A DNA stretch of 64,000 bases from Geodermatophilus telluris (GCF_900102745.1 NZ_FMZF01000001.1:744001-808000), one strand, 5' to 3'. Counted from the stretch's first letter, positions 43,980 to 54,039 are shown. The notes: generated by a model from the letters alone, not told the origin. Numbers and translations: made by a program.

Positions 43980-44219
43980 TCAGTCGGTGGGGAGGTGCAG
44001 CTCGACGTCCTCGATGACCGGGTTGGCCAGCAGCGTCTCGGCGATCTGCTGCAGCTCCGCCTCGTCGGGGGTGCCCTCGACGTCGAGGACGAAGTGCTTG
44101 CCCTGGCGGACGCCGGTCACCTGGGTGTGGCCGAGCCGGCCGAGCGCGCCGAGCACCGCCTGCCCCTGGGGGTCGGAGATCTCCGGCTTGAGGACGACGT
44201 CGACGACCACCTGGGGCAC
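43980..44219 (-). CDS. purS: Phosphoribosylformylglycinamidine synthase, subunit PurS
   Basis: A 79-residue subunit bridging PurQ and Pur[17 protein letters not shown] at the start and [10 protein letters not shown] at the end are family signatures. GTG 44219 is chosen by length, a GGGAG before it and TACGCT 8 bases upstream. It leads the purS-purQ-purL-SCP operon. A pair of palindromes and a nuclease-like gene lie immediately upstream. Confidence 0.94.
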   Translation of the reverse strand: MPQVVVDVVLKPEISDPQGQAVLGALGRLGHTQVTGVRQGKHFVLDVEGTPDEAELQQIAETLLANPVIEDVELHLPTD

Positions 44220-44227
44220 GGCTCCCG

Positions 44228-44233
44228 AGCGTA
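44228..44233 (-). promoter_or_regulatory. Candidate -10 box (TACGCT) of the purS operon
   Basis: TACGCT lies 8 bases before GTG 44219. GGGAG between box and start leaves open whether the transcript is leaderless. The palindrome pair begins 56 bases further upstream. Confidence 0.45.
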
Positions 44234-44288
44234 CCGGGCGCCTCGTGGCCGCCGAGATCGGTGATGCCCGCTCCGCCCCCCTCCCTGT

Positions 44289-44348
44289 CGAGATCCCGTG
44301 ATCTCGCACCTCTGGCGCCGACCGGGCGGGCGAGATCGCGTGATCTCG
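44289..44348. repeat. Paired 18-bp palindromes, left boundary of the AbiEi/DUF559 unit
   Basis: Palindromes CGAGATCCCGTGATCTCG (44289-44306) and CGAGATCGCGTGATCTCG (44331-44348) stand 42 bases apart start to start. The second touches the stop codon of the nuclease-like gene. The right boundary has the same pair at the same spacing. Confidence 0.9.
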
Positions 44349-45224
44349 TCACCGGAGGGCCCGGCGGATCTCCGCGACGACCTCGTCCGGGCGGCCGAGC
44401 ACGTCGGACGACGTGAAGCGCAGCACGGTCCAGCCGGCCCCCACCAGGCGGTTCTGCCGGCGCGTGTCGCTGACGAAGACGTCCCGCTCCCGGTGCACGT
44501 CCCCGTCGAACTCGACGAGCAGCCGCTGCTCGGGCCAGGCGAGGTCCGCCCTGCCGAGGAACCCGCCGGCACCGTCCCGGACGACGTACTGCAGCTGAGG
44601 CGCAGGCAGGCCGGCCTCCTGCACCACCCAGCGCAGCACGGACTCCATCGGCGACTCGGCGCGCGGGTCCGCGACCGGGAGCACCTCCTGCGCCCGTGCA
44701 CAGCCGCGACCGGTGGGGCGGCGGGCCAGCTGGCGCTCGAGGTCGGCGCGGGTGCACCACCGGGCGAGGACCTGGTCGGTGACGGCGAGCAGGGCCGCGG
44801 GCTGGAGGACACCCGCGAGATCCCGCCACGTCCGCGCCGGCGCGGTGACGGGTAGTCCCTCCCGATTGACGACCTCGTCGTCCTCCAGCGCGACGCGGTG
44901 GATGCGTCGGTCGCGTCGGCTCTCCGCCCGTCCGGCGGCCGCCACGATGACATCCACCCGTCGGTCATCACGGTCCTCGAGCGGGATCTCGACTCCCCAG
45001 AGGGCGGCTGCGGTGCGGTGGCTGGCGACCGCCTGTGGCGGCGCGGTCAACAACACGGCAGCCAGTCGGGCGCGCGCATCACCGGCCATCGAGACCGGCA
45101 GGTAGGTGTCTCGCGAGAGGTGGAGCACTCCTGGCTGCTGCAGGTGCCGGTCGGTGAACCCCGCGGCGTGGGCGGCGGCCCGCGTGAGGGGACCGGTGAT
45201 GTGGAACCGCGGTCGACGCTGCAC
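44349..45224 (-). CDS. AbiEi-like N-domain plus DUF559 nuclease-like domain
   Basis: A 291-residue protein. Residues about 8-70 resemble the AbiEi-type winged helix ([14 protein letters not shown] ... [10 protein letters not shown]), and residues about 185-291 a DUF559/Vsr-like PD-(D/E)XK nuclease domain. Candidate catalytic residues are Glu194, Asp227 and Glu238-x-Asp240 (L-V-E-F-D-G), followed by [16 protein letters not shown]. No separate toxin gene (AbiEii) is present, so it is not a normal AbiE pair. Flanked on both sides by paired palindromes, it may be a mobile or selfish unit. GTG 45224 is the start. Confidence 0.82.
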   Translation of the reverse strand: MQRRPRFHITGPLTRAAAHAAGFTDRHLQQPGVLHLSRDTYLPVSMAGDARARLAAVLLTAPPQAVASHRTAAALWGVEIPLEDRDDRRVDVIVAAAGRAESRRDRRIHRVALEDDEVVNREGLPVTAPARTWRDLAGVLQPAALLAVTDQVLARWCTRADLERQLARRPTGRGCARAQEVLPVADPRAESPMESVLRWVVQEAGLPAPQLQYVVRDGAGGFLGRADLAWPEQRLLVEFDGDVHRERDVFVSDTRRQNRLVGAGWTVLRFTSSDVLGRPDEVVAEIRRALR

Positions 45225-45279
45225 CCCGGCACCGTGCCGCGCTCGGCAGGTCGCTCGCTCCGGCTGTCCACAGCCCCGT

Positions 45280-45339
45280 CGAGATCGCGTGATCTCGACC
45301 CCCAGAGCGGCATCGGCGAGGCGAGATCACGTGATCTCG
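45280..45339. repeat. Paired 18-bp palindromes, right boundary of the AbiEi/DUF559 unit
   Basis: CGAGATCGCGTGATCTCG (45280-45297) and CGAGATCACGTGATCTCG (45322-45339) are 42 bases apart, exactly as on the left side. The 24-base spacers differ between the two sides. Confidence 0.9.
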
Positions 45340-45355
45340 ACGGAAGGGGGGCCGA

Positions 45356-46123
45356 TCAGAAGCCGGAGACGAGCAGCCGCCACACCGCCTCGGGGGCCTC
45401 CCAGTGGGCGTTGTGCCCGGCGCCCTCGACGAGCACCGCGTCCGGGTCGACCCGCCGCATGGCGTCCGCCCCCACCATCGGGTCGGCCGACCCCGCCGCC
45501 AGCCGCAGCGGCGCCTCCGCCCGCGACAGCACCTGCTCGACCGGGGGGCCGACGGCGCCGAACGCGCGCGGGTCGAAGGCGACGGCGAACCCGCCCTCGG
45601 GGACCTCGCGCACCCCGGCCAGCGCCACCGGGTCCTCGGGCGCCACCAGGCCGGCCAGCCCGGCCAGCCGCAGGTGCCGCTCGGCGGCCTCGGCGGCGGT
45701 GGCGAACACCTGCGCCGGCCGGGCGGCCATCGCGCGGGCCCGCGCGACCTCGTCGTCCGTCCAGTCGATCTTCACGCCCAGCGCGACGACGCGGGACACC
45801 TCGACGCCGTACCAGCCGCCGGCGAGCACCGCGCCGACCACCCCGCCGAAGGAGTGGCCGAGCACGGTCACCCGGGAGGCGCCCGCGGCCAGGGCCGCCA
45901 CGTCGGCGGCGTGCACGCCGTAGCCGTAGGGCGGCTCGGCCGGTGACCGGCCGTGGCCGCGCAGGTCGGGCACCGCCCAGGCACCGGGCCAGTCGCGCTC
46001 GACCAGCGGCAGCAGCCGGCTCCACACCGCGCCGGTGGCGCCCAGTCCGTGCACCAGCAGGAGCAGGTCGCCGCCGGAACCGCCGGAGCGGTACGAGATG
46101 CCGCTACCCATCCGCCCCGCCAT
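45356..46123 (-). CDS. Alpha/beta hydrolase
   Basis: A 255-residue serine hydrolase fold: oxyanion region L-L-V-H-G-L-G-A-T-G, W-A-V-P-D-L-R-G-H-G-R-S, nucleophile elbow G-H-S-F-G-G, an Asp in G-S-A-D-P-M and the catalytic His in G-A-G-H-N-A-H-W. Substrate unknown. The ATG is 8 bases after TACTGT. Its 3' end lies 17 bases from the right palindrome pair. Confidence 0.9.
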   Translation of the reverse strand: MAGRMGSGISYRSGGSGGDLLLLVHGLGATGAVWSRLLPLVERDWPGAWAVPDLRGHGRSPAEPPYGYGVHAADVAALAAGASRVTVLGHSFGGVVGAVLAGGWYGVEVSRVVALGVKIDWTDDEVARARAMAARPAQVFATAAEAAERHLRLAGLAGLVAPEDPVALAGVREVPEGGFAVAFDPRAFGAVGPPVEQVLSRAEAPLRLAAGSADPMVGADAMRRVDPDAVLVEGAGHNAHWEAPEAVWRLLVSGF

Positions 46124-46131
46124 GGCGACGG

Positions 46132-46137
46132 ACAGTA
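46132..46137 (-). promoter_or_regulatory. Candidate leaderless -10 box (TACTGT)
   Basis: TACTGT lies 8 bases before the ATG of the alpha/beta hydrolase gene. Confidence 0.45.
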
Positions 46138-46164
46138 GCGCCGGTCATGCCCGCCGGGGCTGTG

Positions 46165-48750
46165 TCATGTCGTCCCGGTGGTGAAGCTCCACGTCACCGG
46201 GCTCGACGCCAGTGGGTTGCCGGCCAGGTCCGTGATCCCGCCGCCTCCTCCGGTGACCGTGACGGTGTACTGCGTGCTCGGCGCGAGAGGGGCGTCGGGG
46301 TCCAACACCCACTGGTTCGTCGTGCCGTTCCGGCTGACCGCTGCGGTCACGACCTCACCGCTCGTTGTGTTCCTCAAGGAGAAGGTGGCGGCGGTGACGT
46401 TCTGCACCGGCTCGCTGAAGGTCGCCGTGACGTTCGCGGCCAAGCGGACGCCGGTGGCGTTCGTTCCGGGCGATCGCGCCGACACCCGGGGCGCCGGCCC
46501 CGTCAGGAACGACCATGTCTGCGAGGCCAGGGCGTTGCCCGCCGCGTCCCGGACGGCCGCAGGCCCCCCGGTCAGGGCCGCGGTGAACCGCGTGTCCGGA
46601 GCGAGGTCGACGGCGGGGTCGAGCACCCACTGGTTGGTGGTCCCGTTGCGGCTCACCGTGGCGGACACGACCGCTCCGCTCGGATCGGTGAGCGTGAAGG
46701 AGGCCGTGTCCACACCCAGCACGGCTTCACTGAACGTGGCCGTGACGTTGACTGTCGGCGCCACGGCGGTGGCCCCGTCCGCCGGGGAGCGGGTCCGCAC
46801 CGTGGGTGCAACTGTGTCCCCACCACCGGTGGTGAAGTTCCAGGTGGTGGTCGGCAAGGGGTTGCCGGCGGCGTCACGGATGGCGGCCGGACCCCCGGTC
46901 AGCGTCGCCGTGTACGCCGTACCCCTCGCCAGGTCGGCTGCCGGGTTGAGCGTGGCCACCCGGGTGTTGGGGTCGTAGGTGACAGCAGCGGACACCGCTC
47001 CTCGGGTCGCGGCGTTCAGCAGGGTGAAGGTGGTCCCGCTGACGCCTTGCACCGGCTCGTCGAACGTGGCGGTGATGTTGGCGCCGACCGCGACACCGGT
47101 CGCTCCCGCCGCGGGGACGGTCACAGCCGTGGGAGCCGTCGTGTCCGGGGTCCCGGTCGTGAAGCTCCACGTCAGCGGGTCCGGGGAGAGCGGGTTCCCG
47201 GCGAGGTCCCGGATTCCGTCGGGACCGCCGGTCAGGGTGGCGGTGTACGCAGTCGCCGCGCTGAGGTCCGTGGCCGGGTCGAGGACCCACTGGTTGCCCG
47301 TCCCCTGGCTCACCGTGGCCGGTACGACCTGGTCGTCCGGGCCGCGGAGGACGAACGTCGCGTCGGAGACGCCCTGGACGGGCTCGGTGAACGTGGCGGT
47401 GACGGAGACACCCACTGCGACGTCGGTGGCCGATGCGCCGGGGCTGGTCGACGCCGACGGAGGCGTCACGTCCGAGGTCCCTCCCGCCACACCGATCTCC
47501 GCGTGCACGTAGCTCCTGATGCTGTCCGCCGACGCCAGCACCACCAGTCCGGTCTGGTCGGTGACCGGGTCCTTCGCACCCGTGGCGTTGTCGACGGCTG
47601 CAGCGACGTCCACGAAACGCTGCCCACGTCCAGGGGGGAAACTCTGGGCGCCCAGCGGGGACTGCTTGTAGTAGACGTCTCCCCCACCCGTGGGAGCGGT
47701 GGCGAAGAAGTACAGGAGCTGGTTCGTCGCGTCGACCATGATGATCGGTCGCGTCATCCTGTCGGCCACCGTTCCGGCCGAGACGAACGACCAGGTCCCC
47801 GCGCCATCCGGGCCCGGCGTCCGGGTGAGGACACCGACCAGCGGGGCGGCAGGATCCACGGGGTTGGCGAGGTCGGCGGAGGTCTTGACCGCGGCGAACA
47901 CGCGGCCCTGGGGGTCCCCGACGAGCTGCTTGAGGTTGATGTGGTCGTCAGCGGTCAGCGGCCCGGCCAGGGCGTCCTCCACCCGCCACACGCCGTCCGG
48001 CTCGTTGTCCCGGTGGACGGCGAACCGCATCGCACCGGACTCCTGGTCCGACCACATGAGCCCGATGCTGTCGCCGAAGGAGATCAGTGCGGAGAGGTCG
48101 TCGGCGCTGATGACCGTGTCGGGGACGGCGGGCTGGAACCCCGCGGTCCAGCTCGTCCCGCCGGGCCCGTTCGAGTGCGCCACCCACACGCGGGTGGCGC
48201 GGGTGTAGGTGACCCACAGCCGGCCGAGCGAGTCCTGGTCGATGGTCGCCGACTCGGAGCCGCCACCGCTGTTTAGGGTGATCGGGAACCCCGGAGCCAC
48301 CGTCCACGACCGGCTGGCAGAGTCGTACGTGAAGGCGTTGACCTGGAGATTCGAGCCGGTGGCGCGGCTGGCCACGTAGAGCTTGCCATCACGCGCGCTC
48401 CAGAGCGCGTCACCGGTGCTGTTCACGCGCGCGTCGACCTGGGTGCCGGTGTTGCGCCAGGTGTGGTCGGGCATCAGCTCGTGGATGTGGACGAGGCTCC
48501 CACCGGCGTTCACCATGAGCGCCCACCAGGAACCGTCGAGGTACCAGAGCTTGCTCTGCGGCTTGTCCTGACTCGGGCGGGTCACGGAGGCCGAGTAGGT
48601 GTGGTCGACGTAACTGACCGGCGTCCCCGGGACAGCGGACGCGACCGGCGGCCCTGCGAGCTGCCCCAGGACGACGGCTGTGAGGACCGCTAGGACCACG
48701 GACCACCGTGCACGACAGCGGGCGAGCGGTTCGACGGATGCCACGGCCAT
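46165..48750 (-). CDS. Secreted protein: propeller-like N-domain and four Ig-like (Big_5) repeats
   Basis: An 861-residue exported protein. The signal peptide covers about residues 1-39. Residues about 45-425 have repeated beta-strand units with W-Y-L-D-G-S-W-W, L-W-S-A-R-D-G-K-L-Y and G-R-L-W-V-T-Y, as in sialidase-like propellers. Residues about 430-861 are four domains of about 105 residues with V-T-A-T-F-x-E-P-V-Q, N-Q-W-V-L-D-P, Y-T-A-T-L-T-G-G and L-A-G-N-P-L, typical of SbsA-type Ig-like folds. ATG 48750 has GGGAG upstream. No anchor is seen. Base composition looks milder than in the adjacent pur genes, hinting at transfer. Confidence 0.82.
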   Translation of the reverse strand: MAVASVEPLARCRARWSVVLAVLTAVVLGQLAGPPVASAVPGTPVSYVDHTYSASVTRPSQDKPQSKLWYLDGSWWALMVNAGGSLVHIHELMPDHTWRNTGTQVDARVNSTGDALWSARDGKLYVASRATGSNLQVNAFTYDSASRSWTVAPGFPITLNSGGGSESATIDQDSLGRLWVTYTRATRVWVAHSNGPGGTSWTAGFQPAVPDTVISADDLSALISFGDSIGLMWSDQESGAMRFAVHRDNEPDGVWRVEDALAGPLTADDHINLKQLVGDPQGRVFAAVKTSADLANPVDPAAPLVGVLTRTPGPDGAGTWSFVSAGTVADRMTRPIIMVDATNQLLYFFATAPTGGGDVYYKQSPLGAQSFPPGRGQRFVDVAAAVDNATGAKDPVTDQTGLVVLASADSIRSYVHAEIGVAGGTSDVTPPSASTSPGASATDVAVGVSVTATFTEPVQGVSDATFVLRGPDDQVVPATVSQGTGNQWVLDPATDLSAATAYTATLTGGPDGIRDLAGNPLSPDPLTWSFTTGTPDTTAPTAVTVPAAGATGVAVGANITATFDEPVQGVSGTTFTLLNAATRGAVSAAVTYDPNTRVATLNPAADLARGTAYTATLTGGPAAIRDAAGNPLPTTTWNFTTGGGDTVAPTVRTRSPADGATAVAPTVNVTATFSEAVLGVDTASFTLTDPSGAVVSATVSRNGTTNQWVLDPAVDLAPDTRFTAALTGGPAAVRDAAGNALASQTWSFLTGPAPRVSARSPGTNATGVRLAANVTATFSEPVQNVTAATFSLRNTTSGEVVTAAVSRNGTTNQWVLDPDAPLAPSTQYTVTVTGGGGGITDLAGNPLASSPVTWSFTTGTT

Positions 48751-48962
48751 CGGGGACTCCCGGGATTCGGCGTCACGAGCCGACCCCAGTGCTCTGGAGG
48801 TCACCAGCCGGCCCGGTTCTGGTGGCGGGAACGTAGGCGATGCACGATGCGGGTACCAGCGCCTGTCCGCTATCCACACCCTATTTCGCACCCGGTGAGG
48901 ACAGTTTCACCGCACGCGCACGAAACCCGTACGCAGTGTTGTGCCACGGCCACGGTGCGGCG

Positions 48963-49817
48963 TCAGCGGAAGGTGGTGCCCGTCAGCCGCTCGTAGGCGG
49001 CCACGTAGCGCTCGCGCGTGGCCGCGACGACGTCGTCCGGGAGCTCCGGCGGCGGGGAGACGCGGTCCCAGCCCGAGGAGGTGAGCCAGTCGCGGACGTA
49101 CTGCTTGTCGAACGACGGCTGCGCCGCGCCCGGCGACCACGACGACGCCGGCCAGAACCGCGACGAGTCGGGGGTGAGCACCTCGTCGCCGAGCACGAGG
49201 GCACCTCCGGAGAGTCCGAACTCGAACTTGGTGTCGGCCAGCACGATCCCCGCGCCGGCGGCGACCTCCGCCCCGCGCCGGTACAGCGCCAGCGTCAGCT
49301 CGCGCAGCTCCTCGGCGCGGGCGGCGCCGACGAGGGAGACCACGCGCGCGAAGCCGATCGCCTCGTCGTGCTCGCCGACCGCCGCCTTGGTCGACGGCGT
49401 GAACACCGGCTCGGGCAGCCGCGAGCCCTCGACCAGGCCCGGCGGCAGGACGACGTCGAGGATCGCGCCGGTGCGCTCGTACTCCGTGGTGCCCGAGCCC
49501 GACAGGTAGCCCCGGGCCACGCACTCCACCGGCAGCATGTCCAGCCGCCGCACCAGCACCGCCCGGCCGGCGACGTCGGCCGGCACGTCGGTGGCCGACA
49601 GCAGGTGGTGGGTGGCACCGAACGCCGACAGCACCGGCGCGAGCTGCTCGAACCACCACACCGACAGCTGGGTGAGCACCCGCCCCTTGTCCGGGATCGG
49701 CGTGGGCAGCACGTGGTCGTAGGCCGAGATGCGGTCCGAGGCCACCAGCAGCAGCCGGTCGTCGCCGGCGTCGTAGACCTCCCGCACCTTGCCGCGGGCG
49801 ACGAGCGGGAGGTCCAT
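48963..49817 (-). CDS. purC: Phosphoribosylaminoimidazole-succinocarboxamide synthase
   Basis: A 284-residue SAICAR synthetase joining CAIR and aspartate with ATP. Motifs: [33 protein letters not shown] and L-A-D-T-K-F-E-F-G. The start shares one base with the purB stop (TGATG), so purB-purC form an operon. Confidence 0.96.
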   Translation of the reverse strand: MDLPLVARGKVREVYDAGDDRLLLVASDRISAYDHVLPTPIPDKGRVLTQLSVWWFEQLAPVLSAFGATHHLLSATDVPADVAGRAVLVRRLDMLPVECVARGYLSGSGTTEYERTGAILDVVLPPGLVEGSRLPEPVFTPSTKAAVGEHDEAIGFARVVSLVGAARAEELRELTLALYRRGAEVAAGAGIVLADTKFEFGLSGGALVLGDEVLTPDSSRFWPASSWSPGAAQPSFDKQYVRDWLTSSGWDRVSPPPELPDDVVAATRERYVAAYERLTGTTFR

Positions 49818-51124
49818 CAGGTCAGCGCCGCGAGCCGGTCGAACAGCGGGCCGAGCTGCCGCACGTAGCCCTCGGGCCGGCAGATGCCGTCCAGCCGCGC
49901 CTCGTCGAGCGTCACGCCCGAGGCCGCCGCGCGCGCCCGGAGGGTCTCGCGGAAGGGCGTGCCGCTGTTCCAGGTCTCCATCGCCGCCGTCTGCACCAGC
50001 GCGTAGGCGTCCTCGCGGGAGAGCCCGTCCTCGACCAGCTCCAGCAGGACGGCGGAGGTGTAGATCAGCCCGCCGGTGGAGTCGAGGTTGGCGCGCATCC
50101 GCTCGGCGTCGACGACGAGGTTCTCCACCAGCCCCGTGGTCAGGTGCAGCAGGTAGTCGGTGGTGACCGCGGCGTCGGGCAGGAAGACCCGCTCCGTGGA
50201 CGAGTGCGAGATGTCGCGCTCGTGCCACAGCGGGATGCCCTCCATCACCGGGACGACGGCGGCGCGCACCACCCGCGCCAGCCCGGCGATCCGCTCGGAG
50301 CGGATCGGGTTCTTCTTGTGCGGCATCGCGCTGGAGCCCTTCTGGCCCGAGCCGAAGGCCTCCGAGAGCTCCCGCACCTCGGTGCGCTGCCCGTGCCGCA
50401 CCTCGAGCGCGACCGCTTCGCACACCGTCGCGATGACCGCCAGCGCCGCCACCCACTCGCTGATCGAGTCGCGGATGACCACCTGGGTGGAGGCGTCGGC
50501 CGGCCGCAGGTCCAGCGCCCGGGCGACGGCGACCTCCACCGACGGGTCGATGAGCGAGTACGTGCCGACGGCGCCGGAGATGGCGACGACGCCGACGCGC
50601 TCGCGGGCCGCCCGCAGCCGGTCCCGGGAGCGGGCCGCCGCGAACGCCAGGTCGGCGACCCGGTGGCCCCACACGTCGGGCTCGGCGTGCACGCCGTGGG
50701 TGCGGCCGACCTTGATCGTGTCGCGGTGGGCCAGGCCGTGGTCGCGCAGCGCCGTCACCAGCCGGTCGGCCTTGGCCAGCAGCACGTCGGTGGCCTCGGT
50801 GAGCTGCACGGCGAGCGCGGTGTCGAGCAGGTCCGACGAGGTCATGCCGTGGTGCACGTACGCCGCGGCCGACCGGGGCTTGGTGTTGTCCGCCCAGGCG
50901 GTGAGGAAGGCGATGACGTCGTGCTGCGTCGTCTCCTCGATCTCGGCCACGCGCGCGGCGGTCGGCGGCGGGGCGCTGCGCACCGGCTCCACGACGTCGG
51001 CCGGGACCCGCCCGGCGGCCGCGTGCGCCTCCAGCACCAGCGTCTCCACGCGGCACCACAGCTCGTACTTGTGCTCGTCGCTCCAGACCCGGCCCATCTC
51101 GGGGAGCGTGTAGCGCTCGATCAC
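49817..51124 (-). CDS. purB: Adenylosuccinate lyase
   Basis: A 435-residue lyase working twice in purine synthesis: on SAICAR and on adenylosuccinate. The signature loop [11 protein letters not shown], the T-S-S-D segment and [10 protein letters not shown] are intact. GTG 51124 begins [10 protein letters not shown]. Cotranscribed with purC. Confidence 0.96.
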   Translation of the reverse strand: MIERYTLPEMGRVWSDEHKYELWCRVETLVLEAHAAAGRVPADVVEPVRSAPPPTAARVAEIEETTQHDVIAFLTAWADNTKPRSAAAYVHHGMTSSDLLDTALAVQLTEATDVLLAKADRLVTALRDHGLAHRDTIKVGRTHGVHAEPDVWGHRVADLAFAAARSRDRLRAARERVGVVAISGAVGTYSLIDPSVEVAVARALDLRPADASTQVVIRDSISEWVAALAVIATVCEAVALEVRHGQRTEVRELSEAFGSGQKGSSAMPHKKNPIRSERIAGLARVVRAAVVPVMEGIPLWHERDISHSSTERVFLPDAAVTTDYLLHLTTGLVENLVVDAERMRANLDSTGGLIYTSAVLLELVEDGLSREDAYALVQTAAMETWNSGTPFRETLRARAAASGVTLDEARLDGICRPEGYVRQLGPLFDRLAALT

Positions 51125-51228
51125 GCGGGTACCGCCCGCTCCCGGTCAGCTCGTCCCAGCACGGGGACATCCTCCCGCAGGGCTAGCGTGATCGAGAACG
51201 GGCCCCACCCACCCCGCGGAGGACCACG

Positions 51229-52638
51229 ATGCTGCGACGGGCCAACCACCTGGTCGCCCGGGCGCGCGAACGCATCCGCACCGCGGCCGAGCACGACCCG
51301 CACGCCTGGCCCGAGCGCGACGACGACCGGGCGATCCTCGTGCACGACGACGAGGCCCCGCCGCCGGACGACGACCCCGACGACAGCCCGCCGCTCGGCA
51401 GCCCCGCGCCCGACGCCCCCGACCTCGACGGCCCGCTCGGGCCCGGCGGCGTCAGCGGGCCGCCCGAGGGCGGCCGCCCGCACCGTCCGGCCGAGCGGGG
51501 GCGCCGGCTGCTGGGGCCCGGCCGCGACGTGCCGCACGGCGAGGCCACCGTCCCGGGCGGCCTGCACACCGCGGCGGCGTGGTCCTGGCGGCTGATCGCC
51601 GTCCTCGTGGGGCTGTACGTGCTGCTGTACGTGGCGGCCTACGTCGCCGTCGTCATCGTCCCGGTGCTGGTGGCGCTGCTGCTGGCCGCGCTGCTGCAGC
51701 CGGGGGCGGCCGCGCTCATCCGGCACGGCTGGCTGCGGTCGCTGGCCGCCCTGGTCATGCTGCTCGTGGGGCTGGGTGTGGTCGCCGGGATCATCACGCT
51801 GGTCGTCGCGCAGGTCAGTGCCGGGTTCAGCGACCTCGCCGACCAGGTCACGCAGGGCCTCGACCAGATCCGCGACTTCGTCGTCGAGACCTTCCCGGTC
51901 ACCCAGCGGCAGATCGACGAGGCGCTCACCGCCTTCCAGGACTTCGTCGCCGGCAATCAGGAGGACCTCGCGTCGGGGGCCCTCACCACGGCCGCCACGG
52001 TCGGCGAGGTGTTCACCGGCGTGGCCCTGACGCTGTTCACGCTGTTCTTCTTCCTCAAGGACGGCCGGTCCATCTGGCTGTGGCTGGTGGGCCTGTTCCC
52101 CCGCGACGCCCGCGCCTACGTCGACGAGGCCGCCCGCCGGTCGTGGCGGACGCTGATCTCCTACGTCCGGGCCACCGTCGCCGTCGCGCTGGTCGACGCG
52201 GTCGGCATCGGCATCGGGCTGGCGGTGCTCGGCGTCCCGCTGGTGGTCCCGCTGGCCGCCCTGGTCTTCCTCGGCGCGTTCATCCCGATCATCGGGTCGT
52301 TCCTGGCCGGGTCGGTCGCCGTGCTGGTCGCCCTGGTGGCGGTCGGCCCGATCAAGGCGCTGATCGCGCTGGCCGTCGTGGTGCTGGTCATGCAGCTGGA
52401 GGGGCACGTCCTGCAGCCGCTGCTGCTGGGCAAGGCGGTGCACGTGCACCCGCTGGCCGTCGTCCTCGCCATCGCCGCCGGGCTGCTGGTGGCCGGCATC
52501 TTCGGCGCGCTGATCGCGGTGCCGGTGGTCGCCTGCGCCAACGTGGCCGGCACCTACCTCTCGCGCCGGCACGAGGGTCCGCGGCCGCCGGAGCCGCGTC
52601 CCGAGCAGGCCCGCCCCGCGGTCGGCGTCCGCAGCTGA
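51229..52638 (+). CDS. AI-2E family transporter (PerM-like)
   Basis: A 469-residue membrane protein. A long Asp/Pro/Gly-rich cytoplasmic N-tail (about residues 1-115) precedes eight hydrophobic helices. Family landmarks are the paired helices with V-V-I-V-P-V-L-V-A-L-L-L-A-A-L-L-Q-P, a large loop after helix 3, L-F-F-F-L-K-D-G-R and the C-terminal E-G-H-V-L-Q-P-L-L-L-G-K-A-V-H-V-H-P-L. Members export small molecules or act in ion homeostasis; no substrate is implied here. The long acidic tail is unusual for the family. Confidence 0.9.
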   Translation: MLRRANHLVARARERIRTAAEHDPHAWPERDDDRAILVHDDEAPPPDDDPDDSPPLGSPAPDAPDLDGPLGPGGVSGPPEGGRPHRPAERGRRLLGPGRDVPHGEATVPGGLHTAAAWSWRLIAVLVGLYVLLYVAAYVAVVIVPVLVALLLAALLQPGAAALIRHGWLRSLAALVMLLVGLGVVAGIITLVVAQVSAGFSDLADQVTQGLDQIRDFVVETFPVTQRQIDEALTAFQDFVAGNQEDLASGALTTAATVGEVFTGVALTLFTLFFFLKDGRSIWLWLVGLFPRDARAYVDEAARRSWRTLISYVRATVAVALVDAVGIGIGLAVLGVPLVVPLAALVFLGAFIPIIGSFLAGSVAVLVALVAVGPIKALIALAVVVLVMQLEGHVLQPLLLGKAVHVHPLAVVLAIAAGLLVAGIFGALIAVPVVACANVAGTYLSRRHEGPRPPEPRPEQARPAVGVRS

Positions 52639-52648
52639 GGCGCGCGGC

Positions 52649-52703
52649 GGCCCTCCTGCAGGGGCCCGCCGCGAGCCTGCGAGCGGTGGGGGCAGGAGGG
52701 TCC
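52649..52703 (+). repeat. Dispersed intergenic hairpin repeat, copy B
   Basis: GGCCCTCCTGC pairs with GCAGGAGGGTCC across a loop with CCGCGAGCCTGCGAGCGG. It matches copies A (13941) and C (38770, reversed). It lies between the convergent AI-2E and purD genes. The segment 52709-52736 right after it recurs exactly at 14047-14074. Confidence 0.7.
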
Positions 52704-52747
52704 TCCCGGCGCTGCGGTGCGGGAGGACGCGCCGGGACGGGGTGCGC

Positions 52748-54025
52748 CTACACCTCCGGGACGGCGATCCGGCCCTCGACGGCGGCCAGCGCGATGTCGC
52801 TGCGCCAGTGCGCGCCGGCCAGCCGGACGGCGGCCACCCGCTCGTAGGCGGCCTGCCGCGCGGCGGCGAGGTCGCTCCCGGTCGCGGTCACCGCGAGCAC
52901 CCGCCCGCCGGCCGAGCGGACCGTGCCCTCGGCGTCCACCGCGGTCCCCGCGTGCAGCACGCCCTCGCCGTCGGCGCCGGTCACCGGGTCGCCGGTGCGC
53001 GGCCGCTCGGGGTAGCCGGACGCCGCCACGACGACGGTCACCGCCGCACCCGGGCGCCAGCGCAGCGGCGGGTGGTCGGCGAGCGTGCCGGTGGCCGCGG
53101 CGTGCAGCAGCCCGGCCAGCGGGGTCTCCAGCAGCGGCAGCACCACCTGGGTCTCGGGGTCGCCGAAGCGGGCGTTGAACTCCACCACCCGCACGCCGCG
53201 CGAGGTCAGCGCCAGCCCGGCGTAGAGCAGGCCGGCGAACGGCTCGCCGCGGCGGCGCATCTCGTCCACCGTCGGCTGCAGCACGGTGGCCAGCACCTCC
53301 GCGACCAGCCCGTCCGGCGCCCACGGCAGCGGCGCGTAGGCGCCCATCCCGCCGGTGTTGGGCCCGGCGTCGCCGTCGTCGCGGCGCTTGTGGTCCTGCG
53401 CGGGCAGCAGCGGCAGCACCGTCGTCCCGTCGGTGACGGCGAACAGCGACACCTCGGGCCCGTCCAGGAACTCCTCGACGAGCACCGCCCCGCCGGCGTC
53501 GAGCACCGCCCGCCCGTGGGCGACGGCGGCGTCCCGGTCGGGAGTGACGACGACGCCCTTGCCGGCGGCCAGCCCGTCGTCCTTGACCACGTACGGGGCC
53601 GCACCGCCCAGCTGCCGCGCCTCGTCCAGCGCGGTCTCCAGCTCGGCCGCCCCGCCGACCGGCCAGGAGCGGGCGGTCGGCACGCCGGCCGCGGCCATGA
53701 CGTGCTTGGCGAAGGACTTGCTGCCCTCGATCTGCGCGGCCTGCGCCGACGGGCCGAAGCAGGCGACCCCGGCCTCGCGGACGGCGTCAGCGGCCCCGGC
53801 CACCAGCGGCACCTCCGGGCCGACGACGACCAGGTCGGCGCCCCAGCCGGTGGCCAGCGCGGCCACCGCGACCGGGTCGGCGACCTCGAGCGGCGCGGCC
53901 TCGGCGATCCGCGCCGTGCCCGCGTTGCCCGGCGCGCAGGCCAGCGCGGTCACCGCGGGGTCGGAGGACAGAGCCACGCACAGGGCGTGCTCCCGGGCAC
54001 CGGAGCCGACGACGAGCACGCGCAC
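52748..54025 (-). CDS. purD: Phosphoribosylamine-glycine ligase (GAR synthetase)
   Basis: A 425-residue ATP-grasp enzyme, step 2 of purine synthesis. [12 protein letters not shown] at the N-terminus, [26 protein letters not shown] and [12 protein letters not shown] are diagnostic. GTG 54025 lies 8 bases after TAGGGT. It stands alone rather than in a pur operon. Confidence 0.97.
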   Translation of the reverse strand: MRVLVVGSGAREHALCVALSSDPAVTALACAPGNAGTARIAEAAPLEVADPVAVAALATGWGADLVVVGPEVPLVAGAADAVREAGVACFGPSAQAAQIEGSKSFAKHVMAAAGVPTARSWPVGGAAELETALDEARQLGGAAPYVVKDDGLAAGKGVVVTPDRDAAVAHGRAVLDAGGAVLVEEFLDGPEVSLFAVTDGTTVLPLLPAQDHKRRDDGDAGPNTGGMGAYAPLPWAPDGLVAEVLATVLQPTVDEMRRRGEPFAGLLYAGLALTSRGVRVVEFNARFGDPETQVVLPLLETPLAGLLHAAATGTLADHPPLRWRPGAAVTVVVAASGYPERPRTGDPVTGADGEGVLHAGTAVDAEGTVRSAGGRVLAVTATGSDLAAARQAAYERVAAVRLAGAHWRSDIALAAVEGRIAVPEV

Positions 54026-54033
54026 GGACCGCG

Positions 54034-54039
54034 ACCCTA
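54034..54039 (-). promoter_or_regulatory. Candidate leaderless -10 box (TAGGGT) of purD
   Basis: TAGGGT lies 8 bases before GTG 54025, with no ribosome binding site between. Confidence 0.52.

Noticed and set aside
44349-45224. Complete AbiE toxin-antitoxin pair
   Set aside because: Only the AbiEi-like N-domain is present, fused to a DUF559 domain; no AbiEii nucleotidyltransferase gene is adjacent.
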